Assembly (NCBI GenBank): GCA_028823855.1
Contig: JAPPFL010000032.1
Span: 62,001-126,000, forward strand
Reading direction: 5' to 3'
Length of the DNA stretch: 64,000 bases
From: Albidovulum sp.
Lineage (GTDB): Bacteria; Pseudomonadota; Alphaproteobacteria; Rhodobacterales; Rhodobacteraceae
Shown here: in pieces, positions 17,242-24,962 of the stretch
How positions within the stretch are numbered: the stretch's first letter is position 1
How the letters are laid out: every line of letters starts with the position of its first letter
The notes under the pieces: model-generated
What the model was told of the DNA's origin: nothing
The model's input: only the letters and a program-made list of their open reading frames with translations
Databases searched by the model: none
Made by a program: the position numbers and the translations under genes

Positions 17242-20155
17242 GGAAACACGGAGAGACAATTTTCGCTTGAATGATTTCTTCCTGAACTCTCGCATGCGCT
17301 ATCTGGCCCATGCGTTCTCGACCTCTTTCCAGGAGAGCAAGCGCGATCCACCTTTCCTTAACAACGCTCCAAACGCACGCCGAGACGAACCCTTCCGTAC
17401 GCGTTTTCCGTCCGCCGGGCGTAAGAGGAGCGCCTTCGGGGATCGCTTTGTCCGGATCGTCGGGCAGCAATCCTACTAGCTCGCGTCGCGTTTCACTGCC
17501 TTGCCGACGCAATTCAACCGATCGCCGACCTATGAAATCGGGCTTTTTCTTTGACATGATCCATCCCATCCCGAGATCATAGGGGTCGACGGTGCCGTCT
17601 ACTTCATGACCAAGCGACAGGAAGCCCTTTTCCGTTCTAAGGACGTGATTGGCCTCCGAGCCAACTGGTTCGATTCCGTAGGTCGATCCTTTTTCAATTA
17701 TCTTGTTCCACAAGCGGTCGAAATCGCGAGACGCGACATTGATTTCGAATGACAGTTCGCCTGTGAAGCTTACGCGAAAAATGCGCGCGTCAATTCCGGC
17801 AACCCGTCCCTTCCTCCAGGCCATGAAAGGAAATTTTTCCGTGTCCAAGTCGATATCCGTTTCAAGCGACCTTACGACTTCCCTAGCTTTGGGCCCGCAT
17901 ATCGTGGCATTGCTCCATTGGCTTGTAACCGCGGTCAATTTAATGTCCCATTCTGGTCGTTCAATCTGCAGAATAAATTCCAAGTGCCGATTTACGGTTT
18001 CGGCGTTTGCAGTGGAAGTCGTGACGAGGAATCGAGATTTCGATAAACAGAAAACAACTCCGTCGTCGAAAATCAATCCGTCGTCCGAAAGCATCATCCC
18101 GTAGCGGCCATGCCCCGGAGCCAAATCGGACATAAAGTTCGTATAGACAAAATCGAGCAGCTTCGCGGCATCGCGGCCCTTCAATTCGAATTTGCCCAGA
18201 GGCGATCCGTCGTAGACACCGACACCGGCGCGAACGGCCCGGCTTTCCCGACTAACGGCTTCCTGCATTGTCTCGCCCGGTTTCGGGAAATAGCCCGGTC
18301 GGCGCCATCTAGCTCCCGCTTCATACATGACCGCGCCTTGCGCGGTGTTCCACGAAGTGACGGGAGTATGGCGGTAAGGAAGAAATACCGTGTCGGAACG
18401 CGTGCCTCCTATGCTTCCGAATTCAACCGGCGTATAGGGCGAGCGAAACGTTGTCGTACTGAATTCCGACAGCGGCAAGCCCCTCTCCTGCGCAATCGTT
18501 CCGACAATATTGATGTTTCCCGTTTTTCCCTGATCAAATCCCATTCCGCCGGTCGTGTACCGTTTGACTTGCTCCACATTGCGATATCCTTCGCGCAACG
18601 CTAGTCGGATATCTTCGACAGTCACGTCGTTGAGAAAGTCGACAAAACACTTATTGCGTCGGCTTCGCGGTTCCACATGCCAAAGCGCCTCTACCGAATA
18701 TGAGTCCTCGTCGACTTCGGGAAGCGCGCTTGACTTGCCGGGGTATCCCGACTCGATCGCAGCTCGAATGCCGGTTTTTGCTCCATCGGCGATAGCTTCG
18801 GGAATTGTCATCCTTCCGTTCGCGGCGCCCGCGCACATGACGGCCTGGCCGCTATCGACCGGCACGAAGGCGGCGAGGCAATCGTCGAATCGTAGATCTC
18901 CGCGCGACTGCGAAAATAAATTTACTGTCGGATTCCAGCCGCCCGAATGCAACAAGAGATCGCAGTCGATCCGTCGTCGCCTGCCGCTTTCCGATCGCTC
19001 GCTGACGGTCGCGCCGTTGACGCGCCTGTGTCCGTGCGCCTCCGAAACGACGCTTCCCGGCAAGATTTCGATGCCATTCAAATGGCTTCGGTCGGCATCC
19101 TGTACTTCTCGCCTGCTGTCGACAATCGCGGCGATCTCGATACCTGCGTTCATCAGGTCGGCTGCGACCGAAAAAGCGCTGCTGTTGTTCGTAAAAATCA
19201 AAGCCTTCCGGCCCGGAATCACTGCGTAACGATTTACGTATGATTGCGCTGCGGAAGACAGCATGACTCCTGGCCGGTCGTTGTTGGCAAACACCAAGGA
19301 ACGTTCGGTCGAGCCTGTCGCCACGACGGTTCGGGCAGCGCGAACGCGCCAATTCCTCAGCAGTTCGCCCGGTTCCTTGAGCCGACGCTCCAGAACCAGA
19401 ACCAGATTGTGCTCGCGAATACCCCACGCGGTCGCCGACTGAATGTGCATCACGTTTTTCATCGCGGCAAGTTCGTCCACGACCGAGCTCACCCAGCCGA
19501 GCGACGATTCTCCGCCGATCCGCACTTTTCTATTGAGCAAAGCGCCGCCGGCTTCCGAATTTTCGTCCACGAGCATGACGCGGGATCCCGACCTTCCGGC
19601 ATGGAGCGCGGCTAAAAGGCCTGCAGGACCTGCGCCGACGACCAAAACGTCGACGTGCGCATGCCTTGATTCAAATTTGACCTTGGTTGGCGGCGATGCC
19701 GGCGCCCCGGCTAGCCCGGCGGCTCTTCGAATAAGCGGTTCGTACAGCCGCCAATTCGGCCACATGAAAGTCTTGTAGTAAAATCCCGCAGGCAAAAGAT
19801 CCGCCAGAAACTGGTTGATGCCGCCCAAGTCGAAATCCGGCGAAGGCCAGCAGTTGACAGACTTCGCTTTTAACCCGTCCTCAATCCGGACCGATGTTAT
19901 CGCGCGGTTTCCGGACGAATTTTCTTCCAAAAGCTCGACAAGAGTTCCGGGCTCCTCGCAACCCGCCGAAATTATCCCGCGCGGTCGATGATATTTGAAA
20001 CTTCTCGCCGTTAAATGGACATTGTTGGCCAAGAGAGCCGAGGCGAGAGTGTCGCCCGAATATCCGGTGTAGTTCTTGCCGTTGAACTGGAATTTTATGG
20101 GGTTGGACCTGTCGATGCGCCCGCCCGACTCCATTCGGTGGGAATCAGTCGCCAT
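17210..20155 (-). CDS. soxA: Sarcosine oxidase alpha subunit
   Basis: A 981-residue subunit of the four-part enzyme that oxidatively demethylates sarcosine to glycine, passing the carbon to tetrahydrofolate. Order: an N-terminal Fer2-like domain (GYSGDTLASALLAN, with FKYHRPRGI and GCEEP), the NAD-binding Rossmann domain (VDVLVVGAGPAGLLAA at about residues 165-180), a middle region, and a C-terminal aminomethyltransferase-like folate domain starting near VYDGSPLGKFELKG and ending with GLLPDDP. The start is placed at MATDSHRM, overlapping the soxD end by 11 bases. The length is normal and no frameshift is seen. Confidence 0.93.
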   Translation of the reverse strand: MATDSHRMESGGRIDRSNPIKFQFNGKNYTGYSGDTLASALLANNVHLTARSFKYHRPRGIISAGCEEPGTLVELLEENSSGNRAITSVRIEDGLKAKSVNCWPSPDFDLGGINQFLADLLPAGFYYKTFMWPNWRLYEPLIRRAAGLAGAPASPPTKVKFESRHAHVDVLVVGAGPAGLLAALHAGRSGSRVMLVDENSEAGGALLNRKVRIGGESSLGWVSSVVDELAAMKNVMHIQSATAWGIREHNLVLVLERRLKEPGELLRNWRVRAARTVVATGSTERSLVFANNDRPGVMLSSAAQSYVNRYAVIPGRKALIFTNNSSAFSVAADLMNAGIEIAAIVDSRREVQDADRSHLNGIEILPGSVVSEAHGHRRVNGATVSERSESGRRRRIDCDLLLHSGGWNPTVNLFSQSRGDLRFDDCLAAFVPVDSGQAVMCAGAANGRMTIPEAIADGAKTGIRAAIESGYPGKSSALPEVDEDSYSVEALWHVEPRSRRNKCFVDFLNDVTVEDIRLALREGYRNVEQVKRYTTGGMGFDQGKTGNINIVGTIAQERGLPLSEFSTTTFRSPYTPVEFGSIGGTRSDTVFLPYRHTPVTSWNTAQGAVMYEAGARWRRPGYFPKPGETMQEAVSRESRAVRAGVGVYDGSPLGKFELKGRDAAKLLDFVYTNFMSDLAPGHGRYGMMLSDDGLIFDDGVVFCLSKSRFLVTTSTANAETVNRHLEFILQIERPEWDIKLTAVTSQWSNATICGPKAREVVRSLETDIDLDTEKFPFMAWRKGRVAGIDARIFRVSFTGELSFEINVASRDFDRLWNKIIEKGSTYGIEPVGSEANHVLRTEKGFLSLGHEVDGTVDPYDLGMGWIMSKKKPDFIGRRSVELRRQGSETRRELVGLLPDDPDKAIPEGAPLTPGGRKTRTEGFVSACVWSVVKERWIALALLERGRERMGQIAHARVQEEIIQAKIVSPCFHDSEGQRLRS

Positions 20156-20402
20156 CAGAGGATTCCGTAATTTCGTGAGTCGCCGTGTTCCGTTCGATCG
20201 TAACCCAGGATCCGCAACCGCGAGCATGCCACCATCTTTCCAATGCCGGTCCCAGCGGATTGGACGGCACCGCCAAGTATTCGACCCATTCCCTGGAACT
20301 CACTTCCGCGGCATTCGAAGGTCGACGAACTGCCGCAGGACCGCCGTACATGAATTCGCTTTCGTTTCGGCTTCCGCAGAACGGGCAGCGAATTAACAGC
20401 AT
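20145..20402 (-). CDS. soxD: Sarcosine oxidase delta subunit
   Basis: An 85-residue zinc-binding small subunit. The pattern IRCPFCGSRNESEFMYGG near the N-terminus and ERWWHARGCGSW with RNTATHEI near the C-terminus supplies the Cys/His zinc ligands typical of SoxD. It sits between soxB and soxA, 17 bases after soxB, and overlaps soxA by 11 bases. This is the canonical B-D-A-G order. Confidence 0.93.
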   Translation of the reverse strand: MLLIRCPFCGSRNESEFMYGGPAAVRRPSNAAEVSSREWVEYLAVPSNPLGPALERWWHARGCGSWVTIERNTATHEITESSDGD

Positions 20403-20419
20403 CCCTTGTCCTCCTTCGC

Positions 20420-21670
20420 TTAGCGAACTGCTGTCGTACCGGTCTCGAAAACGAATTCAAGGTTGCGAAACCGGCTGATTCCGAACGGCGAAATCAGCGA
20501 ATTAGGCTGGTCTTTCGCAACAAGATGCGCGAACCCTTCGCCGCCGGCGGGGATCGCCTTGTATCCTCCCCACCAACCCGCAGTGACATAGAGACCGGGA
20601 ATAGCCGTTTTTGTGATTAGCGGCGAGCCATCGTGAGCAATGTCGACATGGCCGCCCCATTGCCGCAGCAGTTTCAGCTTCTTGAATGACGGGAATAGCT
20701 CAAGCAGCGAGCAAACCGTGTCTTCGAAAACGGACTGCTTGATGTCGCGGCGAAATGACTGGCCGAGATCCGTCGCGCCGCCGATTACGAATTCGCCCTT
20801 GTCGGACTGGCTGAAATATACGCCGATATCGGGGCAATTGACAACGACGTCTACCAGCGGCTTAACCGGTTCGCTAACGAAGGCCGAAAGATTGATGGTG
20901 CGCAAAGGCATTTTAAGGCCCGCCGTTTCAGTGAGCGTCGTCGTGTGGCCCGAAACCGCTATTGCGACCTTTCGGGCTCCAACAGTGCCCCGACTGGTTT
21001 CCACGGCGCAAATTTTGCCGCTTGAATCGCGTTTCAGATTCTCGACCCGGGTATTTTCGTGGATTTCTACGCCTAAATCGTCGGCAGCGCGCGCGTATCC
21101 CCACGCAACCGCGTCGTGCCTGTTCACAGCCGCGTCTTTGTGAACGAACGCCGCCAGAATTGGGAGACGAGACTTTGGTCCGCCGCCCGTAAGCGGCGGA
21201 ACGCGTCGGCGAAGTTCGTCAACCGATATCTGTTCATAGCTTGAATCGTATATGTCCATGACTAGCTGTCGCCGCCTTAGTTCGCGAAGTTTTCCGTAGG
21301 TCTGCACGACATCGATCATGGTCCGCTTGGAATGCATTAAATTAATATTGAGTTCTTTCGACAGGCCGTCGAACAGTTCGACGGATCGAGTAAAGAACGG
21401 AAGAGATTCGTCTCTTAGGTAGTTTGAGCGAACAGTGACGGTGTTGCGTCCGACATTGCCGGATCCCAGCCAAGACTTCTCGAGAACGGCTACGTCGGTG
21501 ATGCCGTGATTCTTTGCCAAATAGTATGCGGTGGCCAGTCCGTGCCCGCCGCCGCCGACAACCAGGACCTCGTATCGATTCTTCAGTTCGCGCGACCGCC
21601 ACGCCGGTTTCCAATCCCTGTGCCCGTTCAAAGCGTTTTTTGCCAGAGACAAAAAAGAGTAGCGCTGCAT
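20420..21670 (-). CDS. soxB: Sarcosine oxidase beta subunit
   Basis: A 416-residue FAD/FMN-binding catalytic subunit of heterotetrameric sarcosine oxidase. The dinucleotide motif is VLVVGGGGHGLATAYYLA, followed by LEKSWLGSGNVGRNTVTVRS, which is characteristic of SoxB. The C-terminal region has the IPGLYVTAGWWGGYKAIPAG segment around the flavin. The start at MQRYSFLSLAK gives the usual N-terminus; a start at 21697 would add nine residues. It heads soxBDAG and is transcribed away from an IclR-family gene, which is the likely regulator of one or both flanks. Confidence 0.93.
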   Translation of the reverse strand: MQRYSFLSLAKNALNGHRDWKPAWRSRELKNRYEVLVVGGGGHGLATAYYLAKNHGITDVAVLEKSWLGSGNVGRNTVTVRSNYLRDESLPFFTRSVELFDGLSKELNINLMHSKRTMIDVVQTYGKLRELRRRQLVMDIYDSSYEQISVDELRRRVPPLTGGGPKSRLPILAAFVHKDAAVNRHDAVAWGYARAADDLGVEIHENTRVENLKRDSSGKICAVETSRGTVGARKVAIAVSGHTTTLTETAGLKMPLRTINLSAFVSEPVKPLVDVVVNCPDIGVYFSQSDKGEFVIGGATDLGQSFRRDIKQSVFEDTVCSLLELFPSFKKLKLLRQWGGHVDIAHDGSPLITKTAIPGLYVTAGWWGGYKAIPAGGEGFAHLVAKDQPNSLISPFGISRFRNLEFVFETGTTAVR

Positions 21671-21846
21671 GCGTAACCGATCCGATATTGCGACCAAGCA
21701 ATCCGTTATTCTCCAAGAATTCGCCTTTGTCTAATCTTTTGCTTCGGGAATGAGATAAAAAGCTCTCAAGAACCGCTAGGTCAATTCCGCATTCGCTTGC
21801 CGCATCTTGCGTGAACAGTGAATTCAATCCGCCAAATTGCCCAATT

Positions 21847-21863
21847 ATTTGATTATATCAAAT
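21847..21863. promoter_or_regulatory. Dyad operator candidate between soxB and the IclR gene
   Basis: The 17-base dyad ATTTGATTATATCAAAT has 7-bp arms and a 3-base centre. It lies in the AT-rich gap between divergent soxB and the IclR gene, next to a TATAAAAT box at about 21876-21883. IclR proteins bind short AT-rich palindromes, so autoregulation or control of soxBDAG is plausible. There is no direct proof. Confidence 0.42.
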
Positions 21864-21952
21864 TCATTTGCGCTTTATAAAATTTCGTTGCTGAATTCGT
21901 GTCAAGCGACTACAGATGTCGGAACCCTTCAGCCAGGATTCGGAAAATTTCG

Positions 21953-22828
21953 ATGCGACAAGTTTCATCGGGCGGGCGGCAAGTCAAGAATGCCGATGGC
22001 CGGGCAATCAACATTGAAGACCATGAAACCTGGACCAGCAGAACCATACAATCGGTCGAACGGGCGTTCGATATTCTGGAATTCCTGGCTGAGGCCGAAA
22101 GCGGCGTCCAGCTTCGCGAAATCGCGCTGGAAACTGGACTAAACGTCTCTACTTGCCATCATTTGGTTTCGACGCTGCTCAAGCGGGGATACGCCCGCAA
22201 GGGCCTTCGCGACCGCCAATACCGCTTGGGAGGCAAGATTCACGATCTATCCAACAAGCGTCTCCAACATTTCAATATCCTCGATCTGGCAATGCCGGAA
22301 TTGCGTTCGCTCAGCGATTCCACGGGCGAAACGGTCCAGCTGTCCGTTATGCAAAGCCACGAGCTTACAACACTTGCCAAAGTCTCATCGAAGAAGTCAT
22401 TGGCGACCAATGCCCAAAGCTACAATGGGAAGAATGCAGCGCACGCGACGGCGGCGGGAAAGGCGATTTTGGCTTGGCTGCCCGAAACGGAAATCGCCAG
22501 AGTTATTGCGGGCCAGGGAATAGCGCGATTTACGGACCGCACGATTTTGAAGCTAGCGGATCTATTGGAAGAGTTGCGGCTCGTGAGGCGAAATGGCTTT
22601 GCCGTGGACAATGAAGAATTTCAAGCAGGCATTGCCAGCATTGCGGCGGCGATCAGAAACCAGAAAGGCGCGGTTATCGGTTCGATTAGCTGCTCGATGC
22701 CCGAGTCGCGCGCAAACGGCGAAGAATTCGAAGCGGCTTGCAACGCCGTGCGCCAAACTGCCTCGATTCTGTCGAGAATGCTCGGAAACCACGACGAGAA
22801 TGCGGTGAAAATGAGCGATGCCGCCTAG
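21953..22828 (+). CDS. IclR family transcriptional regulator
   Basis: A 291-residue regulator. The N-terminal winged helix-turn-helix reads SVERAFDILEFLAE, then LREIALETGLNVSTCHHLVS and GYARKG. The C-terminal ligand-binding domain has the IclR marks HATAAGKAILAWLP, GFAVDNEEFQAGI and ASIAAAIRNQKGAVIGSIS. A longer form from GTG 21899 is possible; the ATG at 21953 is favoured. It is divergent from soxBDAG and followed 30 bases later by a zinc dehydrogenase and molybdenum hydroxylase genes. It most likely controls that downstream catabolic set. Confidence 0.9.
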   Translation: MRQVSSGGRQVKNADGRAINIEDHETWTSRTIQSVERAFDILEFLAEAESGVQLREIALETGLNVSTCHHLVSTLLKRGYARKGLRDRQYRLGGKIHDLSNKRLQHFNILDLAMPELRSLSDSTGETVQLSVMQSHELTTLAKVSSKKSLATNAQSYNGKNAAHATAAGKAILAWLPETEIARVIAGQGIARFTDRTILKLADLLEELRLVRRNGFAVDNEEFQAGIASIAAAIRNQKGAVIGSISCSMPESRANGEEFEAACNAVRQTASILSRMLGNHDENAVKMSDAA

Positions 22829-22858
22829 GTCGGCTCGGAGTTCAGAGGACTCAGAATT

Positions 22859-24007
22859 GTGATCATGCCAGCGAACGTCAAGACAGACAAAACCTATCCG
22901 ATTCCGGATAGCATGAAAGCTTGGGTGCTAATGGAACAGGGAGAATTGTCTTTTTCGGAAAAGCCGGTGCCTATGCCGGGAAAGGCCGAAGTTCTCGTTA
23001 GAATTGATGCGGTCGCGATTTGCGCGACGGATTTGGAAATCATTTATCACGGTCCGCCCGCGCTAATACGGGGCGGGAGCCCGTACAACAAGAATTTTAC
23101 GCCCGGCCATGAATATATGGGAACTGTGGTCGCCCTCGGGCCGGGAGTCGACGAATTCGGCATCGGCGAAAGGGTTACCGTCGAGATCCATGCGGGATGC
23201 GGTCAATGCAAGCGCTGCCGCGAGGGAATGTACACGTCGTGCCACAACTACGGGAAAAACTACGGCGATGTCGACAAGGGTCACAGAGCCAACGGCTTCA
23301 CGACAGACGGTGGATTTTGCGAATACCAGGTCAACAACGTCAACACCATGATCCCGATCGCCGACAGCATGTCGGACGAAGAAGCGACGCTTGTCGTTAC
23401 GGCCGGCACGGCAATGTATGGTCTTACGGAACTCGGCGGCCTCGTAGCGGGCGAAAGCGTCGTCGTAACAGGGCCGGGTCCGATCGGCTTGCTTGGGGTC
23501 GCCGTTGCGAAGGCGCTGGGCGCGCAGCCGGTAATTCTAACCGGGACGCGCGACAATCGATTGGAAATCGGACGAAAACTAGGTGCCGACCACGTCGTAA
23601 ATATACGCAGGGAAGACCCTGTCGAAGCCGTGCGTTCGATTATGAACGGCAAAGGCGTCGATTACGTAGTGGAGAGTTCGGGAGCGGCCGGCTCATTCAA
23701 CGAAGCCGCGCAAATGATCAATCGCGGCGGCAAGATTTGCCTGGCAGCCTTTCCCAGCGAGCAAGTCGAAGTCGATTTGGCTCATATTGTCCGCAACAAC
23801 ATCTACGTTTACGGCATTCGAGGAGAGGGAAAGTCCGCGACGCACAGAGCCGAAGCCTTTATGCGCCAAAAGCGATTCGACGCTACGCTGGTTCACACGC
23901 ATACCTTTCCATTGGCAGAACTACCGGAAGCCATACGGTATGCCAAGGACCGCGTCGACGACGCGATTAAGGTCGTTGTAAAAAACGATCGCGGTCGCGA
24001 TTCCTAG
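22859..24007 (+). CDS. Zinc-dependent medium-chain alcohol/polyol dehydrogenase
   Basis: A 382-residue MDR dehydrogenase. Catalytic zinc ligands lie in AICATDLE and TPGHEYMG. The structural zinc loop is CGQCKRCREGMYTSC, and the NAD-binding motif is VVTGPGPIGLLGVAVA. GTG at 22859 is chosen because AGAGGA lies nine bases upstream; an ATG two codons later is also possible. The gene is between the IclR regulator and the molybdenum hydroxylase subunits on the same strand. It could oxidise an alcohol to the aldehyde that the hydroxylase takes further, or act on a later product. The exact substrate is unknown. Confidence 0.88.
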   Translation: MIMPANVKTDKTYPIPDSMKAWVLMEQGELSFSEKPVPMPGKAEVLVRIDAVAICATDLEIIYHGPPALIRGGSPYNKNFTPGHEYMGTVVALGPGVDEFGIGERVTVEIHAGCGQCKRCREGMYTSCHNYGKNYGDVDKGHRANGFTTDGGFCEYQVNNVNTMIPIADSMSDEEATLVVTAGTAMYGLTELGGLVAGESVVVTGPGPIGLLGVAVAKALGAQPVILTGTRDNRLEIGRKLGADHVVNIRREDPVEAVRSIMNGKGVDYVVESSGAAGSFNEAAQMINRGGKICLAAFPSEQVEVDLAHIVRNNIYVYGIRGEGKSATHRAEAFMRQKRFDATLVHTHTFPLAELPEAIRYAKDRVDDAIKVVVKNDRGRDS

Positions 24008-24044
24008 TCGTTGAGAGAAGCCGGGAAATTCCTGCCGAGCCCCT

Positions 24045-24962
24045 ATGCTTTATTGTGAAAAATATGAAATGCCGGAGAGTCTGGAATGCGCCCTTGAATT
24101 GTTGGCGCACGCTCCCGAGGGCAGCCGATTGATCGCGGGCGGCACGGATTTGCTACCCTGGGCGCGCGAAGGACGCGCCGGCGATGTAGCGCTGCCGATG
24201 CTTGTCGATATAACGCGTGTCTCCGAATTAGACGGCTTCGAGCCTGAAGGCGAAAAGATTCGTCTCGGAGCGAATTTGGTTTTCCAAAAATTTCTTGAAG
24301 AGAAATCGCTTGGGAATTCCTTGCCTTGCATGCCCTTTTGCGCGGTGTGGTTCGCGGACGATCAAATTCGGGAGCAGGCGACGCTGGTCGGCAATCTGGT
24401 CAATGCTTCGCCCGCCGCCGACGGCACGTCAGCTATGCTGGCGCTGAACGGAATAGTGGAGACAGCCCGTTTGGACGGCGGCAAAGTCTTTAGGCGCCAG
24501 GTCTCCGTTGACGAATTCGTAATGGGACCGGGCAGAACGGCATTGAATTCAGATGAAATCGTGACGGGAGTCTTGTGCGACGATCTGCAAGGCTACGGCG
24601 GCGCCTTTGAAAAGGTGGGCCATCGCAGGTCGCTTGCGATTTCAACAGTTTGCGCCGCTTGCCTAGTAAAACCTTCGGAAGACGGGCGGACATTCGACGA
24701 TGTGCGCCTCGCAATGGCCGGAATCGGCCCGACGCCGGTGCGATTGATTCGCTCGGAGATGTTTCTCAAGGGCAACGAGATTTCCGCCCGAGCCATCGCG
24801 TCCGCTTCGGAAATGACGGCTGGGCTGGTCAAGTCGAGAACTCGCAAAGAATATAGATCGCACGTTGTCAAGGGGTTTATTGGTCGCGCGATAGCAAACG
24901 CGCTTGAAAACTTGGGCATTCGCTTGCCGGAGATGGAACGAGAGGATCGCGCCTATGCGTAA
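24045..24962 (+). CDS. Molybdenum hydroxylase FAD-binding subunit (CoxM/XdhB-like)
   Basis: A 305-residue FAD-binding subunit of the xanthine dehydrogenase family. The family's first FAD motif appears as LIAGGTDLLPWAREG, the second as ATLVGNLVNASPAADGTSAML, and AFEKVGHRRSLAISTVCAA matches the conserved KVGxRxAxxIS region. It overlaps the next gene by eight bases (start ATG 24955, stop TAA ending 24962), so the two are co-translated parts of one enzyme that transfers electrons from the Mo centre through the iron-sulfur clusters to FAD. Confidence 0.9.
   Translation: MLYCEKYEMPESLECALELLAHAPEGSRLIAGGTDLLPWAREGRAGDVALPMLVDITRVSELDGFEPEGEKIRLGANLVFQKFLEEKSLGNSLPCMPFCAVWFADDQIREQATLVGNLVNASPAADGTSAMLALNGIVETARLDGGKVFRRQVSVDEFVMGPGRTALNSDEIVTGVLCDDLQGYGGAFEKVGHRRSLAISTVCAACLVKPSEDGRTFDDVRLAMAGIGPTPVRLIRSEMFLKGNEISARAIASASEMTAGLVKSRTRKEYRSHVVKGFIGRAIANALENLGIRLPEMEREDRAYA

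Noticed and set aside
17660-17680. GGTTCGATTCC sequence resembling a tRNA T-arm
   Set aside because: It lies inside the soxA coding sequence and no acceptor, D or anticodon arm can be placed around it. A similar hit at about 13009 is inside the epimerase-like gene.
19244-19778. Long plus-strand open frames opposite soxA
   Set aside because: They are antisense to a well-supported 981-residue gene with clear family motifs, and their translations resemble nothing.
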